This document shows positions 57,651 through 64,000 of a stretch of DNA of 64,000 nucleotides, one piece after another. The stretch is from Metallyticus violacea. Taxonomy: Eukaryota; Arthropoda; Insecta; Mantodea; Metallyticidae. The translations under genes were made by a program, and so were the position numbers. Numbering within the stretch: position 1 is the first letter of the stretch; each line of letters opens with the position of its first letter. The notes beneath the pieces were generated by a model that was not told the origin of the DNA, made no database searches, and worked only from the letters and a program-made list of their open reading frames with translations. Location of the stretch: contig CM060833.1 in assembly GCA_030762175.1 (NCBI GenBank), positions 160,553,501-160,617,500 on the forward strand. Direction: 5' to 3'.

Positions 57651-57999
57651 TGCTGTTCTGTTCACTATTGCAAAAATTTCCCTTTGAAGCTTAAGTTTTG
57701 TCCTGTGTACATTTAAAGAACAAACTTGTTTTGTCAATGTTGAAAGGTTCTCTAGCCGGCATTTCTTCAATCATTTGCGAAACATCTTTCCAAGATCTGT
57801 AGTAAATAAAACATTTCAAATGTTAAAAATAATCTCGTTGCTTCATCCCAAGGAGTAAAGGAGAGTGAGTTTAAAACATTTAAAATATTAAAACACTCCT
57901 GACGTTTCACTCTCTCTCTTTTAAATGCAGGACATATTTCTTGAAGCTCATGTTTATTTGTCAACTATAAATGACAAACAGATCACACCCGGTTGGAAA

Positions 58000-58760
58000 G
58001 GTAAGTAACTGTGAATGCGCTGGTGGTCTGTTAAAGAAGTTATACAAAATATTGTTTGCTTCCAGAATATGAAAATTCATGAATTTATGTTAATATTTCT
58101 TTATGAAAATCCTTTCTCATATGTTGAGTTGTTTGGGATGTTGAACTGCTTTTAATAATGTCATGTCCTTTTCTATTTCATGATGTTCATCCCAAAAATA
58201 AATTGCTACAGCTAATTTTTCTGTCTGTTTAAACAAATATTTTTCCAGTATTCCTTCAATCTGATGCCTATATTTCTCTTGGTCTTGCCTCTATATATTT
58301 TTTCAGTCTTTACAATTAATTCGGTATATACCTGATGTTTCTTCTTTGTCAATGTCAATGGGGACATTCTTAAAGAATCCCATTCTAGCTCAATAAACCC
58401 ATTTTCAGTACCATTTCCATTTATTACATTATAAATGAAATGGATAGTTTCGTAACCAGGTTTTTGTGATAGAACACTTCTAAATTTCTCATGAATTTGA
58501 GAAGTAAGTTTACCAGTTTTTTAGCCAAAATCAGTGACATTGATTCACACAATGGGCATCTGTTTCAGCTAAAAATATGAAATTTGCATTGGTTATGCCA
58601 AATGTATCTTTATTTGCTTCTCTTTTAGTACAGATTGTGCTTCCTTGATACATTGTATATCATTCTCTTCAAATTAATTCATTATTTCCATCCTTTTAAA
58701 GTAATTTGAGTAATTACTATCTATTTTAACCATGTTCTCCACCTCATTACTGCAAGACTG
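58000..58760 (-). pseudogene. Penelope-like GIY-YIG endonuclease relic
   Basis: The minus strand downward reads KEETSGIYRI then a CKD (58310-58365), KIYRGKTKRNIGIRLKEYWK (58235-58310) and blocks EIEKDMTLLKAVQHPKQLNI (58120-58180). GIY...YRG with KTKRN is the nuclease core, and the spacing is like the relic at the left edge. Pieces upstream (to about 58760) may be the end of the reverse transcriptase. Frames are broken by stops. Confidence 0.65.
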
Positions 58761-59845
58761 TGTAAGGAAATATCTGGCAATTTTCTTTAAATACATTTAT
58801 TTTAGAGGGTGATTTCAAAAAACCTTTTTAATGCAAAATAACTTATTTATTGTTTGAAATGTTTTCTTACTTTTGCAATCCAAAGCAGATTGTGAGCAAG
58901 ACAGGTTCAGATGGTTAGATTAGGGTAAACCGAACTAAAATGTTGGCTTGCGGAAATCATGTATGCTGCTTGCATCTGTTAACATTAATATCAGTTTGTC
59001 TTTAACACCGTGTGGGTATAATAATTTTAATCCTGAATTTTCTCATTTTCTTTGGAAGAGGAGGCTTTCTCATTTTCCCAATAAATTAACCATATGTTGC
59101 TCAAGTGAATCTGAAATTTCATCAACTGAAGCCAAAATGCAACTGCTATCAATTTCATTTCTAATTTCTTAAAGTGAGTGCCGACTGATAAATTGGTTCA
59201 ATTTAGTTCTTGCAGAAAGTCAACTCTGAAGGTTGTTTACAGTACTTTTCCAAAAATCTGTTTGAAAATACCAAGGACTTCACTTGCAAATGCATGGCGC
59301 ATATGTAAAATTAATTTTGTTTTCCCAAAGTGGAAGGTTCCATTAATGGTGATTGTGTGTTTGGTAACACTTAAATTTCTTCCTTGTTTAAATGCTTAGA
59401 TAGATGGTATTATTTCTCCTTGGAAGTCTATCAAGAAGTGAAATAAAAACTATGGTAATGTCAAATATATGTAAATATAACTACCAGTAGTCAGTTCTGA
59501 TACCAGAATAAACAAATGTTAGGTAAATGATGCAACCCAAATTTAACAAATTTTGTAAACTAAATTTCAGAGAGATTTCTTTAATCAAATAAGTTTAATT
59601 TGTTATATGCAATTAATCAACCATTCCAATTTTTTAATGTTGTTTTTGATGGAAAAAATAAACAAGGAAACATTTTAAGGCAGTTATGCATTAGGAAAAT
59701 GAACTATTTAATATAAGTGAAGAATAATGACAAATTTTTTGACCAACATTAACACTTATGTCACATTTTAATTTTATACATATTTTTTACTTACTACTTT
59801 ATAGCAAGTGTGGCACATTTATTGAGACTCCATCTGACTAAAACA
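58761..59845. other. No element assigned
   Basis: AT-rich. It may contain further PLE sequence upstream of the endonuclease relic, but I could not recognise reverse transcriptase motifs. Confidence 0.3.
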
Positions 59846-59847
59846 AG

Positions 59848-60065
59848 AATTTACCTAATTAAAATGTAAATTGGAACTTGCACAGTGCAGCTAATCATAT
59901 AATTGATACCATTGTATGATTTAGTTGAACTACACACTCTTAATGCTTCACTTATAATGTATGGAACCGGTTTCTAGAACATTTAGTTCATCAGGCAGGC
60001 TAAAGTCCAACTCCAAGCATTAAGAGTGTATAGTTCAACTAAATCATACAATGATATCAATTAAA
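59848..60065. repeat. Imperfect palindromic element related to the exon 2 palindromes
   Basis: The left arm, starting aattgataccattgtatgat (59892) and running through ttagttgaactacacactct, is mirrored by ttcaactaaatcatacaatg then atatcaatt (60022-60062). The left half carries cactcttaatgcttcact and atggaaccggtttc, shared with the palindromes at 31.05 and 31.37 kb. On the minus strand CTGATGA (59988-59994 complement) precedes GAAAC (59970-59974 complement) by 13 bases, a hammerhead-like pair of boxes. Confidence 0.65.
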
Positions 60066-60598
60066 GAATTCCACTACCCATTGTTGATACAAAGCCACCT
60101 TACTGAGTTAAATTTCTGTATCTTTACACACTTGCATTTTACTGGAGAAAATCTCAGTTTGCATAACTTTCAATAAAAAACTTTGAAAAAATATATCACT
60201 ACAAATTGTTGGCCTGTACTGTGTATTTTTATGCAAAACAGTCAATTGTTGTAAAGTCTTTGAAAAAGAAAATTAATTATATTGCTGTGTGAAGTATATT
60301 TTGAAAGTTAATTTTTTTAAGAATGGTAGAAAAATGAAAAGTTGGAAAAATTCTTAAAAGTTTAAATTACAAGCAAAAAGGCATTAAAAAGATAAATTTG
60401 ATTAGAAGACATTTGTGTAAAAAAAAATCACAAAAAGACAAAATAAAACACATTAGAATGCTTCATTTTTCATGATTTGTATACATATACTAAAAGCCTG
60501 TAAATATGTACATTGACAAAAAAAGGCATTTTCCTAAACATCTTATTGACATCACTGATTGAGTCTCAAGTTTGCTAAACAAGTTTGTTCTGTTGTAG

Positions 60599-60794
60599 CA
60601 ATCTCATGAAAAATAAATTTGATCTAACACCAGCCATAATTGAAGCACTGGATAGTCTGAATCTGCAAGCTGAGTTAAGAGCAGAAGTGTGTCAACATAT
60701 GTTGATCACATTAAGGAAAGCACCACCAGAATTTCTGCCATCTATCATTGGGTTCTTGGTATCCTTTCAGGGATCTAATGAGGATCTAATAGAG
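60599..60794 (+). CDS. FANCD2: FANCD2 coding exon 6 (residues 260-325)
   Basis: The acceptor is ctgttgtag at 60598. The first base completes Ser260; then NLMKNKFDLTPAIIEALDSL, NLQAELRAEVCQHMLITLRK, APPEFLPSIIGFLVSFQGSN and EDLIE. The vertebrate counterpart has [20 protein letters not shown] and DLPVIIKFIL at matching spacing. The donor is GAG|gttagt, phase 0. Helix-rich, in the N-terminal arch that packs near FANCI. Confidence 0.95.
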
Positions 60795-62167
60795 GTTAGT
60801 TAAATTTGAGGAGCATTCAATAAATAATTCAATACTGTTTTTACTCTTTCAGCTGTTGTCTTATTTCAGTTCTGAATATACTGCATTGTTCTTCATTTTT
60901 TTGGTACAGTATATCTTTTCAAATCTCTGGGATGGATGAGGGACAGCTCTTTGGTCTAGTGGTTAGCATGCTGACCACGATACCAAGGTTAGATTCCTGA
61001 CAACTGCTTAGGAATTTTTCTAAATTAGCAAGGTCTGGAACAGGGTTCAACCAGTCTCGTGAGGATAATTGAGAAACTGCATGATGGAGAGGTGGCATTC
61101 TTCAATTTAGGGAGCTGTGCAGTATGCCGGCATGCTGATCACATTCCCCCTGCAATAATGCCATCTATCAATGAAGTCATGACATGGAGATAGAGGATGC
61201 AGAGGTCGCTGCAGCAGGCTAAGGCTCACCACAGACTGTAGTGCAATGAGAGGAAAGAGGAAAAGAAAATGAAGAACAACCCAATTTTAGTGATTCTTCT
61301 CCCTTAGACAGGTAGACTTGTGTATCGCTTTGTAAGCTGTGAAGAAGAACTTAGGTCTCATATCTTTGAGAGGATAATAGGTCACATATTTTTCTTCCAC
61401 ATTACAGATACACACTTCTGTGAATGTTTATAATAGTATCATTTTGTGCCAAATAAATTCAGTTACTGCTCATTGTTTATAAAGCATCTCACTTAGAGAC
61501 TCCATTTTGAAATCTAATTCATCATTGTCAACTATTGGAAGATGAAATTACATGAAATATTGTATGAAAATTCAAAGATATTACAATAAAATGTATTTTT
61601 TCAAAATAAATTAGCAGAGAACAAAAATATATTGCATTACTTATTGAATGTCCCTCATATTAATTAATGTTAACGGACCTGATTAGAAAATGTTAAGTGT
61701 ATTATGTTGGAGAATAACATTAAGTTATTACTATCTTATAGATGAGAAAGTTGACTTCATGTCTTGAGCCTTTAAGTAAATAATTTTGGGACTATTTAAG
61801 AATATGATTAGTTTTTGCTGATTGAAATGTAATTAAAGCATTGCAGGTGCCATTTACATGTGAATCTACTTTTATGTGCATTTTATTTCTTTGTACTCCC
61901 AGCCTATTTCTTAATAGGAGTACGAAGTACATCTGCAGATTCTCTTATTGATTTCTGCAGTTCTTGGCAATATGGTGTACAATTATATTGAGCTTTCCTT
62001 TAAATTATTAATATTAGTTTTAAATAATGTGCAGAGTTAAACTGAATTAGCTCTTAGTTCACTTTTCTCTTGTTTGTTATGTGGCCGTATAATCAAGGGC
62101 TGCCCTCCATTTCAGTCACCACTCCCTCTAACACTTTGTTTTGATTTTTTTGTAAATTTGATTTCAG
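60795..62167 (+). other. FANCD2 intron 6
   Basis: gttagt...tttcag, 1,373 bp, the shortest intron seen. It contains one SINE D-like copy. Confidence 0.9.
60945..61262 (+). mobile_element. SINE family D-like copy (tRNA-derived)
   Basis: The head cagctctttggtctagtggt carries the A box and ggttagattcctgac a degenerate B box near 60990. A body of about 230 bp follows (gaggataattgag, tagggagctgtgcagtatgc, attccccctg). It ends near an A/G-rich tail agaggaaagaggaaaagaaa. Single copy in this window, so the family is proposed from the tRNA-like head only. Confidence 0.6.
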
Positions 62168-62482
62168 ATAGTTGCTGGCATACGAAAGGAACTAGACTTG
62201 ACCCCTTCTGGTGGCATTGATAGCAGCATTCAAGTTTTGATTATGTCAGTCTTGAGGTCAGGAGCACTGAGGTGCCATGGGCTTGCTGATGTATGGCTAA
62301 GGGCTATTTTAGCAACACATAGCTCTTCTGGTATATATCCGCTTGATGTTGTAATGCTGCTAGTATTTCACTCCCATGTCCAGGGACGCAAGAAACAAGT
62401 GGAGACCGTGCTTCGTAACCGAATAAAGAATGGTATCCTCACAGAAGCAGTTATAAATAAAACATTCACAATTCTCCTTCCG
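62168..62482 (+). CDS. FANCD2: FANCD2 coding exon 7 (residues 326-430)
   Basis: The acceptor is ttgatttcag. It reads IVAGIRKELDLTPSGGIDSS, IQVLIMSVLRSGALRCHGLA, DVWLRAILATHSSSGIYPLD, VVMLLVFHSHVQGRKKQVET, then VLRNRIKNGILTEAVINKTF TILLP. This matches the vertebrate region from ISELREKLDL through VLRNKIRSGCIQE. Between LDL and the IQVLI helix the loop is only about 10 residues, clearly shorter than in vertebrates, where it carries a Ser-rich insertion. The donor is CCG|gtaatg, phase 0. The monoubiquitinated lysine of the family lies shortly after this point, in the next exon outside the window. Confidence 0.96.
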
Positions 62483-64000
62483 GTAATGTTTACTTCTCTA
62501 TAGTAATAGATTAACTTAATTTTTAGAGAAAATTGTTGAATACTTGTGCTTAGTATGCTATTTTGTTGCAATCATTTATAGATTAATAATGATGATGATA
62601 CTAATGCAACTCAAATATTATTAGAATTCTGCATTTATACCACAAAAGGCAGATGCATTTATAAGGTACCTACTAGAGTAAAAAATTACATTACACTGAG
62701 CTAATAAAGGTGAAGATGGGAATGAGAGTGATGATGGAACAGTGGCAGAATGAATGGAAGGGAAACCAGAAAACTGGTCTGTCACAATGTCACATATTGC
62801 CTGGGATTTAATCTGGGCTCCTTAGGTGGAGGTGTGTAATCTAATCACTTGGGCATGGGTCAAAGTATTTTCCCTGTTGGAATGTAGTTGTCAGCTACAT
62901 GCAGCTACAAGATGACATGGCTACATACCTAGTAGCCAGATGTGTAATTAATGGTTGTTATTAGACATTGTCATAACATTTCAGAAAGGGGGTTAGGAAA
63001 TAAAAATGGGATCAATATATTATATATACTTAAAAAGAGAAACTTAGTACAGCGCTTTACACAAACTAGATTCATTGAAGCATAGAGTATTGTTTGCACC
63101 TCTTCTTCATTTAGAATTATTGTGTAGAAAAGTCTTCTTTTGGCTGCATCGAAAGCTATTTCATTTATTTAAACACTAAGGGTGACTTTTATAGCAGCCC
63201 ACTTTATGAAGTAATGTATGCTCAAACTTTTCTTGTTATATATGGGCTCAAATGCAGTAAGTAAATTTTTATTGTAAGTTTTCCAGAATTCATAATGGGC
63301 TCACCTAAGTGATCACTGAATGTTACAAATATATCTGAAAGAGATGTTAAATTAACTCTGTATTTGCAAATCAGGGGATATGATTTTGTGGTGAACCATG
63401 AAAAATTAAGTATGGAATCATAAAAATTCAGTTAATTTTTTAAAATGTTTCAATTTTGCAGTCAGAACATTGTATAAATTCCTAACTTATTGTGGAAGAA
63501 CCAACTTATTTGCAAAATACTTGCCTACACAAGAAATATAAAGATACCTGTTTTAATTAAAATGTTAAATTATTATTTACAAACAGTCATATTTACAGAT
63601 GTTTATACAAGAGTTTTATTTAATGGTGGCAACACTATAGCAGAGATATCATACAGTGGTACTATATAATATACATTGTGCCACTTAAATATACTTCGCC
63701 TTCGTATGCCTGCTCACCAATGAAATGAACATAATCTATTGTTAGCTGGCAGTCTGATGTATTGTAGTCATGTTCTCCAGACACAGAGTTCACCAAGGTT
63801 GAGGCTTGAGGGGAATGTGCATGACCTTACAAAACAGTAGCATTATTGATAGAAGATTTCGAGGGATGCCGAAAATGTGACATATAGTTTGGTTCATTTT
63901 TCATAGTGCAAGTGGAGAAGTGAAAGCTTGTTTCCATGCTATTATTTAATTGATCATTACTAGGCTATTTTTTCATGGTTGTTGACTTAAATTAAATTTA
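62483..64000 (+). other. FANCD2 intron 7, 5' part
   Basis: It starts with the gtaatg donor. No further exon with correct phase and FANCD2 similarity was found up to the window edge. It contains the SINE C-like repeat at 62.7 kb. Confidence 0.75.
62690..62870 (-). mobile_element. SINE family C-like repeat
   Basis: Shares gaagatgggaat near its low end and the cctgggatttaatctgggct / aatcacttgggc tRNA-like head complement with the repeat at 33.3 kb, same orientation. Diverged. Confidence 0.45.

Larger units (their letters stand above)
54162..60598 (+). other. FANCD2 intron 5
   Basis: gtaata...ttgtag, 6,437 bp. It holds a LINE 3' fragment, an inverted-repeat element with hammerhead-like cores, a pogo relic, PLE endonuclease relics and a palindromic element. 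54.2-55.45 kb contains no recognised element. Confidence 0.9.
26859..62482 (+). other. FANCD2: FANCD2 gene, 5' part (span of seven coding exons; continues past the window)
   Basis: FANCD2 pairs with FANCI as the ID2 complex. It is monoubiquitinated by the Fanconi core ligase (FANCL) and clamps DNA during interstrand-crosslink repair in the nucleus. Seven exons were found by translating, checking GT/AG ends and requiring matching phases: junction phases 1, 0, 2, 0, 2, 0, 0. Joined length is 1,290 bases, 430 codons without a stop. The order of blocks follows the vertebrate protein from its KRRL start to the VLRNKI-like region before the monoubiquitination lysine. Introns are 3,718, 5,498, 6,779, 10,529, 6,437 and 1,373 bp, all loaded with mobile elements. 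No exon was recognised from 62483 to 64000, so the next one should lie to the right. Known function is from the family; the assignment is by sequence recall, not by search. Confidence 0.95.

Noticed and set aside
62483..64000. A further FANCD2 exon before the window edge, e.g. after ttttgcag at 63462
   Set aside because: The frame after that AG meets a stop within eight codons and shows no family similarity.
1..64000. CRISPR arrays, operons, prophage or bacterial defence system
   Set aside because: The window is clearly a eukaryotic nuclear sequence with spliced genes and retroelements; no spaced identical repeats or closely packed genes occur.

Overview
This is a eukaryotic nuclear window, AT-rich and full of decayed transposons. 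It contains no operons, phage genes or CRISPR. The organism looks like an invertebrate animal, probably an arthropod. Reasons: very large AT-rich introns, several tRNA-derived SINE families, mariner, piggyBac, hAT and pogo relics, and Penelope-like elements with GIY-YIG domains. Nothing in the sequence allows a closer placement.

The only host gene I can support is the 5' portion of FANCD2, the Fanconi anaemia group D2 protein, on the + strand. Seven exons (26859-27141, 30860-31008, 36507-36646, 43426-43555, 54085-54161, 60599-60794, 62168-62482) join in phase into one 430-codon frame. Each is bounded by usable GT/AG sites and each matches the vertebrate protein in order. The gene continues past the right edge, so the monoubiquitinated lysine region and the C-terminal half are outside the window. 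FANCD2 binds FANCI and is the central clamp of DNA interstrand-crosslink repair.

Layout. 0-26 kb is intergenic repeat: a Penelope-like (PLE) endonuclease remnant at the left edge, LINE reverse-transcriptase relics, a degenerate tandem array (5.7-6.9 kb), mariner relics broken by SINEs and a LINE, a Ty3/gypsy RT scrap (20.1-20.4 kb), a hAT relic (22.2-23.35 kb) and a nearly full-length dead piggyBac (23.45-25.5 kb), about 1.4 kb before the FANCD2 start codon. 26.8-64 kb is FANCD2, with introns of 1.4 to 10.5 kb carrying LINEs, mariners, a pogo/Tigger relic, SINEs, PLE fragments and local tandem duplications.

Most interesting points. (1) In intron 5 two inverted ~105-bp arms each carry a hammerhead-ribozyme-like core (CTGATGA, a strong stem II, GAAAC, GTC) around a PLE GIY-YIG relic. 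(2) A related 169-bp near-perfect palindrome sits just after FANCD2 exon 2 and has been tandemly duplicated together with the 3' half of that exon and its splice donor. (3) The 5.7-6.9 kb array is a diverged repeat with a unit of roughly 140-180 bp. I found no credible new defence or metabolic system. The novelty here is in retroelement-associated RNA structures and exon duplication.
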